Assembly: GCA_039621445.1 (NCBI GenBank)
Contig: CP154955.1
Span: 50,807,384-50,871,383, forward strand
Direction of reading: 5' to 3'
Length of the DNA stretch: 64,000 nucleotides
Source: Euglena gracilis
Taxonomy: Eukaryota; Euglenida; Euglenophyceae; Euglenales
Shown piece by piece: positions 31,840 to 41,899 of this stretch. Below the pieces are notes generated by a model, which was not told the origin of the DNA, made no database searches, and was given only the letters and a program-made list of their open reading frames with translations. A program made the position numbers and the translations under genes. Every line of letters starts with the position of its first letter. Within the stretch, counting starts at the first letter, position 1.

Positions 31840-32440
31840 GTTTTTGTTCACCACCCTCCACCTCGTCCTCCACTGGCGGGTACTCGTGGGCTGTGCCGAA
31901 CCTCACCTTGGATGTCGGGTGTAGGGGGGTGAAATGTTTGTGGAAACCTGGTAGGTACTTGCACCGTGTTTTGTGTCCGCATACCAAAAACACTTCCACA
32001 GGCCACGGTGTATTCCTGCAGTTCTTGTCACCCTGTCCGAACAGTTTTTGTTCCGGCTGGGATGAACATTGACATCACTGGCAGTTTTGATTTCCCTGTA
32101 CCATCGTCTGTGTGACCCATCTTGGTACCATGAGAAGTGCATGGGCCTCGTCTGTTTGGATTTTTCTCACCACCTGTGAAATTTTGCTGAATGGGGGGTT
32201 CATCCACAGCAGTTTTCCGTGCCAGTTTTTCAAAGGCGTCAGTTCCATCTGGGCTGCCCGATCCCCACCATTGCGGGAATCTTTTGTTTTTTTCCGTTGC
32301 AAAGGCATCCAGCTGGGGCTGGACCCCGAAGTGTGAGAGAATTTCTGTCATTTTTTCTTCCTTCACGTGGTAGTTTTCAGACACCCACCGTGAAGCTGCT
32401 CTGCCGAACCTGCAGCTGACCTGTTCCCTTTTCGGTTCTG
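31840..32440 (-). pseudogene. Dam-like NPPF domain between gag and pol
   Basis: One minus frame to about 32235 reads MTEILSHFGVQPQLDAFAT, then KRFPQWWGSG and TDAF. A plus-one shift at TTTGAAAAAC enters a frame with WHGKLLWMNPPFSKI, then HALLMVPRWV, ending at 32075. A third frame (31999-31840) gives YLPGFHKHFTP and YPPVEDEVEGG before pol. DAFAT...NPPFS...VPRW parallels the Dam-like domains of the two DIRS copies (VDMFCT...NPPWSII...VPHW). Flanking gag and pol are intact while this region needs several frame changes, so it is decayed or translated by recoding. Confidence 0.6.
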
Positions 32441-32618
32441 GGCTGTGGAGTCGTTTTTTTGTCAGGATGTTTTTCTTTTGGGGTTTTTTCTTACCTCCCT
32501 TACCCAGTGTGTATGACCGCTGCGGCTCTGGACCTGGTTCCCTTGTTTTGTTTTGTTGTTTCGGTTGTGTCTGCAGAGAGTCGCCCCTCTCGTCCCCTAC
32601 CCTCAGGCCGCAGCCCCT

Positions 32619-35600
32619 TCACTTCCGTTCTGCGTTTTGAACTGGCTGCCAGCGATTGCTGGAAGATGCTTCTGCCTTTGGCTGTCCCTGTGGCTGGTTG
32701 GCTGGCTCCTGTGAATTGGTTTGCTGTGTCTGTGGTTCAGTTTTCGTTGCTGCTGGCTGTGGCTGTGGCTGCCCTTTGCCTTTTCCTTTCCCGCTCCCCT
32801 TCCCAGAATCGTATCCTTTCCCAGAGTTGTATCCCTTTCCTGAATCGTAGCCTTTGCCGTAATTCTGATTCCAGTTCTGGTTCCAGTTTTGGGTTGAACC
32901 CCAGTTTTGACCTTTCCCCTTTCCTTTGCCTTTGCCCCAGTCGTTTTGTCCCCAGTCTGACCAGTTGGTGTACCGTCCCTGGCCAGGCTGTTCTGAAACT
33001 GCCATGGGCACCTGCTGGCGTGGAGAAGGGGGTCTGGGTTTTTCAGGTGTTGGGGTTCGAGGTCCAGGGGAGTTGGGTCGGGATCTGGAAGGTGGTGTCC
33101 GACTTCTGGATTTTGTTTTCTCCTCCTCCTTGACTTCCCTGACGTAACCCCTGCGGTCCATCGACCGTGATCTGTTTTCACGAGGTTGGTTCTGCCAGCC
33201 GTTGTACCCCCTACCCAGGGAGTCTGACTGTTGTTGGCACCTGAGTTCGGTTTCCACACGTTGGAACAGTTCATCCAGAGTCAGTCTTGCTTGCACCTGT
33301 GTGAAGTGTGGTTTATGTCCAGTCAGCAACGTTGAACCGTTTTTCATCAGGAGCAGTTCAGCAGCTCTGCTGCTGTGCAGTTGGATCCTGAAGTTTTGTC
33401 CGTCTCGTGCCACCTGAAAATTCTCACCTGTACCCACAGTTGCTGCCACCAGGTCACGAACGTCTTCCGTCGTTGCATCTGGGACGTTTGCAATGTTCGT
33501 GACCCCTTTCAGTTTCAGTGTCGGTCTGTCCTGATTTCTGCGGTCCTGTTCCCTGATGCAGCTTCTGCGTTGCGTTTCAGGCATTTTTTCAGCCACCAGG
33601 TTGTAAGCGTCTTCCTCTGATGGATTTTCCAGTCTGCTGTAGAGGAGTTTGAAATGGGCCTCAAACTCCCTCCACGCTTCCAGTGTCAGTTTTCCTTCCG
33701 TTTTTGGTCTCAGGTTTTTCAGTTCGTCTTTGATGGCTGATTGCGTGTCTCCACCGTATTTCTGGCACATCCAGTTCCAAAATTCCTGGTATTTTATTTT
33801 CTCACCGCGTTCCTGTCTGCGTTGTAGTTCCAGTTTGCTGGCACTGTCCAGGCTGCCCTCCAGCAGTGACAGTTTCAGGTCATCGGTCAGGGACCCCTGA
33901 CCGGCTGACACACGTTGCAGGTACATCGGAAATTTCACGGCAAAATCTGCGAAATTCCCCTGCAGTGTTGGTCTTACCAGGTCTTTTGTCATTGCCGCGC
34001 CCACTGGACCCAGCAGCAGCCCGAAGGATGCTGCCGGGGCCGTTGCCACGGGTGCCACCACTGTTTCCTCTCCTATGTGGTGGATGGCAGTTTGGGCAGA
34101 CCCCATCTGGGGTCCCACCCAGGTTGTTGTGGCTGTGTTCTGAGTTTCGGTTTCGTCTGCCCACATGAACAAGCCCCGAGTCCGGGACTGTGGGTTTTGT
34201 TGTGTCGTCACTGGCTGTTGAGTCGGCTGGGTTGGCTGTGGTGCTGGGCTTGTCGGGTTTGTCGTAAGAGCTGGGCTGGTCGGGACTGCAGTCGGCCGTT
34301 CTGTTTGTCGAGTCAGTTGGGCAATTAACGGTGTCAAGGCAGTTTTCAGTTCTTGTTGGATGAGCTGCCCCACCAGGGAAGCCGAGTTAACGGTCCCCAG
34401 TGCTGCAGCTCCTCCTTCCATTTTTGGGTGTGGTGTTTCGTCCCCCCAGTGCTGGCTGCTCTGGCTGAACACACCTGTCAGGGGTTGTGGGGTCCCCGTC
34501 CCCGTTCGACAGGCAAGGGGTTCTGGGGTCCCCGTCCCTTGGTTTCCTGCGGGCTGGCCCCTCAGGGCTGGCCGTGGCTGGGCCAGGGGTTGTGGGGTCC
34601 CCATCCCCGTTGGCCAGGCCTGGGGTTCTAGGGTCCCCGTCCCGTGTTGTCTTGTGGGCTGGCCCCTCGGGGCTGGTGGGGGCTGGTTCTGGGGTTGTGG
34701 GGTCCCCGATCCCCGTTGGCCCGCGGCCCTGTCCGCCCCCTGGGGGGGTTCTGTTCGTTGGGCCGTTGTGGCTGCCCCTGGCTGTCCAGCCTGGGTCCTC
34801 GAGGGAGGCCCACTGGCCAGGGGGCTGGCCCCTGACTCTGGCCCGAAGGCCCCTGTGCAGGCTGGGCGAGAGGAAATGCAAAGATTTTCAAAAAGTCTGG
34901 GTATTTCAGCCAGGCTAGGGCTAGGGGTTGTGATTTGCTGGGCGTTTTGCCTTTCCAGTTTTTCAGTCAGGTTTTCAGTCGTTTTTGTCACAGTACTGAT
35001 TTTTCTGTCCAGGGTCACCAGCTGTTCTGTCCACCGTTTCTGCTGTGTTTGCAGTTCCGTGGTCAGAGAATGTAAATGCTGCCAAATGCCGTTGTCATGT
35101 GTCTCCCGTTCTGCAGTTTTTGTTGTCAGACCAGCCAGTTTTGCTTCCAGTTGACCGACCCTGGTTGTCATTGAGCCAATGGCAGATGTCATTTCCAGCC
35201 ATTTGGCATGTTCAGATGTGGCATGTGTTCCCGTTTTAATGGTCCCTTTTTGTAGTTCACCCAGCAGGTTTTGAGTCGTTTGGGCTGTTTCGTCCACCCT
35301 GTGACCCAGGTTGCCGACCTCCAGGTTCAGACGTTCAGTGCGTTGTTTGTGTTTTTCTTCGTTGGAGGTCAGGGTTTCCACTTGTCGTTTCAGTCTGCCG
35401 ATTTCCTCGTTCAGCTGTGTAATCTGCTGCTGCTGATCTGGGATTTTCTGCAGTTCGACCAGTTTTTTGTGCAGGTAATCACAGTTTTGAATGGTTGTTG
35501 TCGTTTTTGTTTCCTGCTGCTGAACCCGTCCTGCCAGATTTCCGATTTCACTGCCCATGTCCTTCTGAATTTTTTCCACCACACTGCTGATTTCGCCTCT

Positions 35601-36940
35601 GAGGTTTTCAACTTTTCTGGACACTGTTGCCACAGTTTCGTCCACTTTGCTGTTCACCGTTTGGACTCCGCCTGTGATTCCTGCGACCCGTTCTTCTGCC
35701 ACAGCCAATCTCTGTTGCAGTTCTGCAGTTGTTTTTTCGTTTTCTCGCTGTCGGTGTAGTAGTAAACCAACCAGATGTTCACCCTGGTTCTGTGCGTTTC
35801 CACCTGCCATCTGCAGAAAACTGTGAAATTCCCTGAGTTTTTCACCCAGTGAGCCAGACATTTCCCTGATTTCTGTGATCTGCTGTGACATTCCGTTAAA
35901 ATGTTCCTGGTACAGCCTGTTCTGGTTGACGGTCACCTGTTCCATGTTTGCTTGGGTTGTTGCCAGGACTGTCGTCAGTTCTTCGTGTCTGCCGTTTATT
36001 TCTGACATGAGTGCTTCACCCTGTCTGTTGACTGTTGCGTGCAGTTCGCTGACCCATTCCGTCGTTGTTTGTTGCAGCTGCTGCAGAGTTTCTGCCGTTT
36101 GTTGGTTCGTCTGTTCAGTTTTGCGTCTGAACTGTTGAAATTCCTGGGTCAGCTGTCCAGTTTCGTACGCAAAGTTCGACCACCAGTCCCAGTCAGTGTT
36201 CTGGTTCTGTGGTTCCGGCTGTGGAATCTCGTACGAGCTGTACGATGGTTCCTGGTACGAAGTTTCAGTTTCACCCTGGAGGCGGTCTGGTTGTTCCGGG
36301 CTCTGTCGTACCGCCACCAGTGCAAAACTCTGGGTTCCTGGTTGCTGTGCTGTTGCGGTTTGCCAGTTTTGGTTGTTCTGAGTGTCCGTTTCTGGCAATT
36401 GGTACCAGTTTTGTGGTGCGAACACCTGTTCGTCGAAGTACGGTTCGTTGTTTTCGTCCAGTTCTGTGTAATCTGGTGCTGGACCGGTCTGTTCGGTGTC
36501 ATCCTGGTCCATGTGCACCATGGCAATGACACGTGGGCTGTCATTGCATGTCCGTGGCACTGTAATGTCTGTGCCGTCTTGTTCAGTTTCAGTCCACCTG
36601 TTGCTGTCCAGTGATTGGTACATGGCGGCAAAACCATCTGCCGGCTCCACCACCCTAACGATGGCGGTTAAGGCAGCTGGCATTTCCAGCGTTTGGTTCA
36701 TGGCTGGGAAACCATCCGCCTGCTCCACCACCCTAGCGATGGCGGTTAAGGCAGCTGGCACATCCAGAGTTTGGTACATGGCTGAGTTGCCCTCCGCCGG
36801 CTCCACCACCCTAGCGATGGCGGTTTCGGCAGCTGGCATGTCAGCGTCAGTTTTTTCAGTTTCTGGTCGTTTTTCAGCTTGTTGTTCGTAGCCGCATGTT
36901 GGAGGGGAATCAAAATTGGGCAGTCTTCCTCTGCGACCAT
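32619..36940 (-). CDS. Ty3 Gag body (large, coiled-coil)
   Basis: Minus frame of 1,440 codons after the 52-bp repeat, continuous with the LINE frame upstream. In order: three 26-residue repeats (36840-36605); an acidic Q/E/Y-rich part; a long coiled-coil with MSQQITEIREMSG and repeated Q/E/L heptads (about 36050-34900); a Pro/Thr/Gly repeat-rich linker (about 34870-34150); a Ty3-type capsid-like segment (about 33990-33540; KYQEFWNWMCQKYGG, LEAWREFEAHFKLLYSRL); and a basic tail with RSRS and GKGKGKG blocks (33170-32790). No CCHC knuckle is seen; the basic tail may bind nucleic acid instead. Much longer than the usual Gag of 300-600 residues. Confidence 0.75.
36605..36840 (-). repeat. Three 26-residue (78-bp) repeats in Gag
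   Basis: Units begin MPAAETAIARVVEPAEG, VPAALTAIARVVEQADG and MPAALTAIVRVVEPADG and end AMYQTLD, AMNQTLE, AMYQSLD. DNA of the units (CCACCCTAGCGATGGCGGTT on plus) is highly alike, so the expansion is recent. Confidence 0.9.
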
Positions 36941-36992
36941 GTTGTAACCGTGGTGCCTGCCCTGGAGTTTCCAGTCCCTCGGGGCCGGCACC
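36941..36992 (-). repeat. 52-bp junction repeat, copy 2
   Basis: Exact copy of 25016-25067, here joining LINE segment F2 to the gag body in frame. Confidence 0.95.
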
Positions 36993-36994
36993 AC

Positions 36995-39014
36995 GGCCTT
37001 CTCCACGAGCAACAAATGCAGGCCCCCAGAGTTTGCACTTTGTCAGGTTGAGTCCCACACCAATCTGTGGTCCCTCGTTCAGGATCAGCCGTACTGCCCT
37101 TTCGAGCTGTTCCGGCGTGCCCATGATGTGGGCATCATCGAGGTACCAGGCTTGCCAGCCCACGATACCTTGCAGCTTGTCCAAGAGGGACTGTATGCCG
37201 AGGGCAAAGGCAGCCGGGCCACACGGGTCCCCTTGCTGCACACCGGACTTGCTTCGGAGTGATGTTTTTCCGAGATACAGCTGAGAATGGCGGGCGTAAC
37301 AACTCTCCAACCATGGAAGCAGCGGGGGGCATCGCTCCGCGACTTCTGCCAGCAAATTTTCTCGAGAGATGCAGTTGAATGCCTTTGAAAAATCCAGCTG
37401 GAGCAGTCCCCAATCTGTCTTTCCAACATGAGACAGGCCGTCCACTAGCTGCTGGATACCCATTCCTATCAGAGCGCATGCATCAGGTACGCCCACTCCC
37501 AGTTGCTGAGGTAGGGCTGTGGCCAGGGACCGACGGACCTCCGGGTGGCGCATTAGCACTTTCGCCACCAGGCGGCGCAGGGTTTCCCCAGCTGCGATGG
37601 GCCGAGTGCCCTCGTCTTCTGGGGATGTCTTGCCCACGGGGTCTGTGGGTGCCCCTGTCCCGGTTTTGGTTTTTCGGAGGGGGGTCAGGCGTGCAGCACA
37701 CATCACTTGTGCTGCCCCATTGGGGATTCCCCCAAGCACGCACCCGAAGACAAACTCCGTCAACTCATCCAGGACATCCTCTGCCGAGCCCCCGGCCTCG
37801 TCGCTGAGCAAGGCCTTCAGGTGCTCAGGCCGAAGTCCTGAGGGGCCTGCTGCAGACTCCGGGCCGAAGCTACGTACTGCATGTTTCACCATACGGCGGT
37901 CGTCTCCCACATCGTCGCTGCGTGATAGTGGTTTCCACCTCGAAGTGGATCCCCTTCCGGGTTCCGCCTCTGTTGGGTGCATCCGGCGTAATCTCTCACG
38001 CACGGCGGGATGAGCCGCGTCCTGCACTCCTTCGGAGAGGAGCAACTGGCAGGCCTTCCCCACAGCCCCTCTGGCCACCAACGTTTCCATCCGGCGGATG
38101 AAGCGTTCCGTCTGGACCTCTTCCGCTCTGCTTGCGGCGGAGCGTGTGGACACCGAGGAAACAGGGTTTGCGGCCGGCTTTTGTGACTGCTGCCAAGAGG
38201 TTGCGACTGGTTGCAGGAGATAGGCGCGTGCCCTGGTTCCGATGGCTTTCCCTAGTTGTGCCCAATGGTTTCTGCCGGCGCGTGCCAAGGGTGCCAGCAC
38301 CGCCTTCGGCATACACCACAGCGCGTGCAACGACTCCCACGAGGGGCGCTGGTTGTAGTCTCTCAGTAGAATTGCGTACATTTGAGCCACCGCCTGCACC
38401 GCACCCCGCGGGATGTGAGCGATGGTCCCCCTGAGGTCATGCGAAATGGCGTCCCAGGTCGGCTCGAGCAAAGGGCAGGGCTGAGAAAGGGGAGTTCCTT
38501 CCCGTCGGCATCCGGGTACGAAAGGCAAAGTGGGGCCATCGGTGTCCATCGCCCCCTGCAAAGGAGCGGACGACGCCGCCGGGGCAGGGGCCGCGTCATC
38601 AACGTCAATGGCCACCGAGATCTCTGGCCCCAAGCAAGCCCCGGTATCAATGTTTTGAGCCGGCCGGCTGTGTTTTCGGCCTCTTTTTGGCCACCCTGTT
38701 CTCGGGCCCGGGTTTTCCTCAATATCACCGCAACTGGGGAGCCCGCCTCTACCCGTCAGTCCGGGCCCTCGATCGGAAATTCCCCAAGGCTGTGAAGGGG
38801 CGCGGGTCGTGGCTCTGGGACCATCAATGGGGAGAGCGGCTTCCGGTGGTGGTCGGCTAAGGAGGGTCTGCAGAAGTTGTTGAAGGTCCCGGGCGTCCTG
38901 CGTCGAGGTCTCCCCGAGTGGGCCTAGAGCGGAAGGGGGCACCGGCGTTGTGGCCAGTAGGAACCCCACCGCTCTTGTGGGGTCCGTAGTCAGGTCGATA
39001 TCCATGGATCCCGT
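36995..39014 (-). repeat. 2,020-bp direct repeat, copy F2
   Basis: Second copy of the LINE segment. It carries the second 2A peptide, RT motifs A (DFSKAFNC) and B and the catalytic YLDD, but ends after FVARGEG, before the RT thumb and endonuclease. Confidence 0.95.
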
Positions 39015-40421
39015 CGGCGGATCCGCCAGGGGGGTGGGTCCCGGGTTTGCTTCCACGTCGCCCGATGTCAGGATGTCGTCACCTCTGCCCGACCGGCAGT
39101 GGTAGCTTAAGGCCAAGGAATTCCTTAGTGCCGAGAAGAGACATGGCTTTTTTGCTCCAGGAACATGGCGTGAGGCAATGTCGACTGTCTGGCCTGTTTT
39201 TTGCGTCTGGTCAGGGTGTGCGGCAGAAGCAGGTGAGCGGTCGTATGTCCGGGTCCTTGTTTTGTGGCTGTGCTGCCTGCTGGGTGGCTGAATCTCACCC
39301 TGTTGACCATTGGGGGCTGCTGACTCGATGCGTGCCAAAGCTGATGCACAAGGTTGTTGGCAGGGGTTGGATCTTTCAGGGCCGGCTGCAAGGTCTGCCA
39401 AATCCCCTGTGCAATGCTGACGGCTGGATGGTTGTTGAATGGGGGCTTTTGGTCCAATCTCTGTCAAATGCTGCGTTGAGGAGAAGCGGAGCAGGAAGGC
39501 AGACAGCTTGAGTTGGAAAGTTTTGACATCGAGTGCAGCAGGATTATAGCATTGACACTGCACGCCGAACGTCTGACTCACCTCCTGCTGGGTTGAACCT
39601 CCGGGGCTGAAGTTCTGGGTTGACCCCTCAGGGGTTGCCCCCCCCGTTGGCAATAAGGGGGTGGAATGCTGAGCAGGTACTCCAGGGTTGGGCTCCCGGG
39701 CTGTTGCTGAGGGGCTGAATCCCTGGGCGGGCACGACAGGGCTGAATTCCTGGGCCAACTCTCCAGGGCAGACTGGGGAAGATTCTTCTTGGGGGGAACT
39801 GGGTGCACAGGATGTCCCAGGGCCAGGTACAAAGATGTAATGTCTGGGGTCTGTGGTGTTGGGTGGCTGGGTCTCACCCTGCTGTAAATTCTTGGCTGAC
39901 AAATGCTGCTGGCTGTTTGAAGCCCGCTGCATGTTTTTCCCTTCCACCATGTGAATTTGAATTTGGGAAATGCAAAACACATGGGCCAAGACAACATTGA
40001 TGATCAGAATGTTCAGCATGATTGGGCAAATTGTGGTTGTAGTGGCTGTGCCTGCTGCAGCTGTAGTGGGAGCCATTATGGGCTCGACCTCTGCTGCATT
40101 TTGCTTCAGTTCCTTGGGCTCCATGGTGAACAATTCTCCTGGGGCTGGATCTCCCAGGACTTGGATCGCAGATGTCGATGTACTGATGCTTGGTGGCTGA
40201 ATCTCACCCTGCTTCTCCTGGGGCTGGATTTCCCAGGGCTTGAGTCGATGTGCTGCTGCTGGGTGGCTGAATCTCACCCTGCAATCAATGGACCTTGCTC
40301 TCCACGAAGAAGGCTGACTCCAGAGATGAACAGCAGAAACTGCAGCAATCAAACCAACTTGACAATTGTTGATTGTAAACTTCGTCTCCTTGGGGGTCTG
40401 CAGTGAACTTTTACGGGCCAC
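36995..40421 (-). CDS. LINE N-terminal region, two 2A peptides and truncated RT, fused in frame to Gag
   Basis: The frame opens at or beyond 40421 (GTG there; first ATG 40124, MEPKELKQ) and runs on into Gag, 2,600 codons in all to 32619. The N-terminal 440 residues are Pro/Gln/Ser-rich with GEIQPP-type repeats and no known domain. A first 2A, LTSGDVEANPGP, lies near 39075 and a second, SCGDIEENPGP, near 38725; RT motifs follow at 37385 and 37145. Thus one message could give an N-terminal protein, a short 120-residue peptide and an RT fragment joined to Gag. The fusion is a by-product of the rearrangement rather than a known design. Confidence 0.8.
39282..40281. repeat. Interspersed 21-bp motif in the LINE 5' region
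   Basis: GGGTGGCTGAATCTCACCCT (or a one- to two-base variant) occurs at 39282, 39861, 40191 and 40261. On minus each gives GEIQPP or GETQPP, or RVRFSHPA in another phase. Spacing is irregular. Confidence 0.75.
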
Positions 40422-40500
40422 CCGCCCGCTTGTCAGACATGTTCATGTGGAGACGAAAAAAAATAGACACTCAGAAAGAGGAGGCCCGTATGACGGGCGC

Positions 40501-40540
40501 GATGGTGGGGCGAACCGAATCCACCGATCGGTGGCGACCA
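40501..40540 (+). repeat. Dispersed MVGR repeat, copy e (short)
   Basis: ATGGTGGGGCGAACCGAATC reads MVGRTESTDRW, then diverges. It follows the outer end of the LINE/Ty3 composite by 80 bases. Confidence 0.6.
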
Positions 40541-41010
40541 AAATTTTTACAATCGGTTGCCCTGAAGCCTGAACCGTGTTTTTTTTTGAGGTATTTGAAG
40601 GGTTGGGGGCTAGATTCTGTTTTTGGGGGTTGGTTTGTAGACCGTGACTGTTGACTGACTTTGACAAGGAACTGGGGGAGGAAGGGGGGGGTTCGTCGTA
40701 CGATAACAGACAAGTGCCCTTATTTTGGGGAACGAAACGGACACTTCCATTGCCTTTGCACATTTTACGTTTGGAACACCGTCATTTTTTGGGCAAGGTG
40801 ATAATTTTCAGTCAAACTTTGACTGGAAAATACCCACTTTACATCAACAAAACCCATTTGAGCAAAGTTGAATTGATGTTTTTGCCTTCCAGCATCCATG
40901 GGAAATCTGAACAAGCCTCCTCCACAACCGCAACCAGTTCACCCCCCACCTGCCCCTGCTGCTGCTCCTCCTCGTCCACCAGCCCCTGCTCCAGCCCCAA
41001 ACAGGAGATG
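40541..41010. other. No gene recognised
   Basis: A plus frame from 40651 to 41355 is open but runs into the foldback element downstream and has only low-complexity Ser/Pro/Cys-rich content. Nothing identifiable. Confidence 0.35.
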
Positions 41011-41015
41011 ACATA

Positions 41016-41355
41016 CCATCCCCCCCCCATTATGTACCTCCCCCTGGGAGGCCGAAATTGGGTGGGAGGTGCATTATGGGGGGGAGGTACAGAATGGGGG
41101 GGGTACCCAGGTCCCATTCCCAGACCCGACCGAACAGCCCAAAAGGGGTCATTTTTGGCAACTTTTTTGGATGTTTGCAATAAATGGTCAATTTTCAGCA
41201 CATTTGCCAAATATCGCTTTTTGAAAACGTCGCAAAAACGTCGATTTTTGAGCATTTTTTGGGAAATTCTTCAGAAAAAGTGTTATGACAGTGAGCTATT
41301 ATCCCCCCCCATTATGTACCTCCCCCCCAGGGGGTACATAATGGGGGGATGGTAA
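41016..41355 (+). mobile_element. Foldback element, family M1, copy 1
   Basis: Ends are CCCCCATTATGTACCTCCCC and the inverted GGGGGTACATAATGGGGGG, so each end can pair with the other and within itself. The 170-bp core (41130-41300) with GGGGTCATTTTTGGCAACTT and AGTGTTATGACAGTGAGCT recurs at 46370 and, reversed, at 51005. No coding capacity. Confidence 0.7.
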
Positions 41356-41457
41356 CTTTATCCTGTGGGTTGAGCATTTGAGATCATAAGCAGTGTCGTT
41401 TTACTTTTTCTCAAGGAGTTTTTTCAAAGAAAGGTTCCTTTGCGCAGGGGGGGGGAA

Positions 41458-41865
41458 ATGCGTTTCGCATTTTTTCGCATTTTTGCGCATTTTTTCAAAT
41501 TTTCCCAAAATGCGCATTTTTGCGCATTTTTTCGCATTTTTTGCGCATTTTTTCGTTTTTTTTCAGCACATTTTTTTGCTTTTTGGCACATTTTTTCGTG
41601 ATTTTCCAAAATTTTCGCATTTTTTGACCATTTTTGCAATTTTTTTTGCAAAAATTTGAAAATTTTGACTTTTTTTGAAACATACATTTTCCTCATTATT
41701 CTACATAATTTCTTCAAATTTGGTGCCATTTTTGCATGTTTTTGGGTAATTTTTGCATTTTTGTGATTTTTGCGCATTTTTCCTCGGATTTTGCACATTT
41801 TTGCGCATTTTTGTGCGCATTTTTGCGCATTTTTGCGCATTTTTGCGCATTTTTTCCGAGGCCGG
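41458..41865. repeat. T-rich (TTTTTGCGCA)n-like repeat
   Basis: Repeated GCGCATTTTT and CGCATTTTTT units of 10-12 bases with AT-rich sequence at 41640-41730 in the middle. Open frames across it are low-complexity (KNAQKCAQKCAKM) and not credible genes. Confidence 0.85.
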
Positions 41866-41899
41866 GCGAGCGCATTTTTCCCCCCCCTGCTTTGCGTTT

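Larger units (their letters stand above)
25068..36940 (-). mobile_element. Ty3/gypsy chromodomain element with methyltransferase, circularly permuted
   Basis: Minus order is gag body (36940-32619), Dam-like region, MTase-pol (31755-26664), one non-coding block (26660-25140), then the gag start (25139-25068). The gag start lying after pol, with a single non-coding block between, is the order of a one-LTR circle opened inside gag. Both ends carry the same 52 bp and the same 2,020-bp LINE segment. Pol is uninterrupted with all catalytic residues present, so the element is young. Confidence 0.75.
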
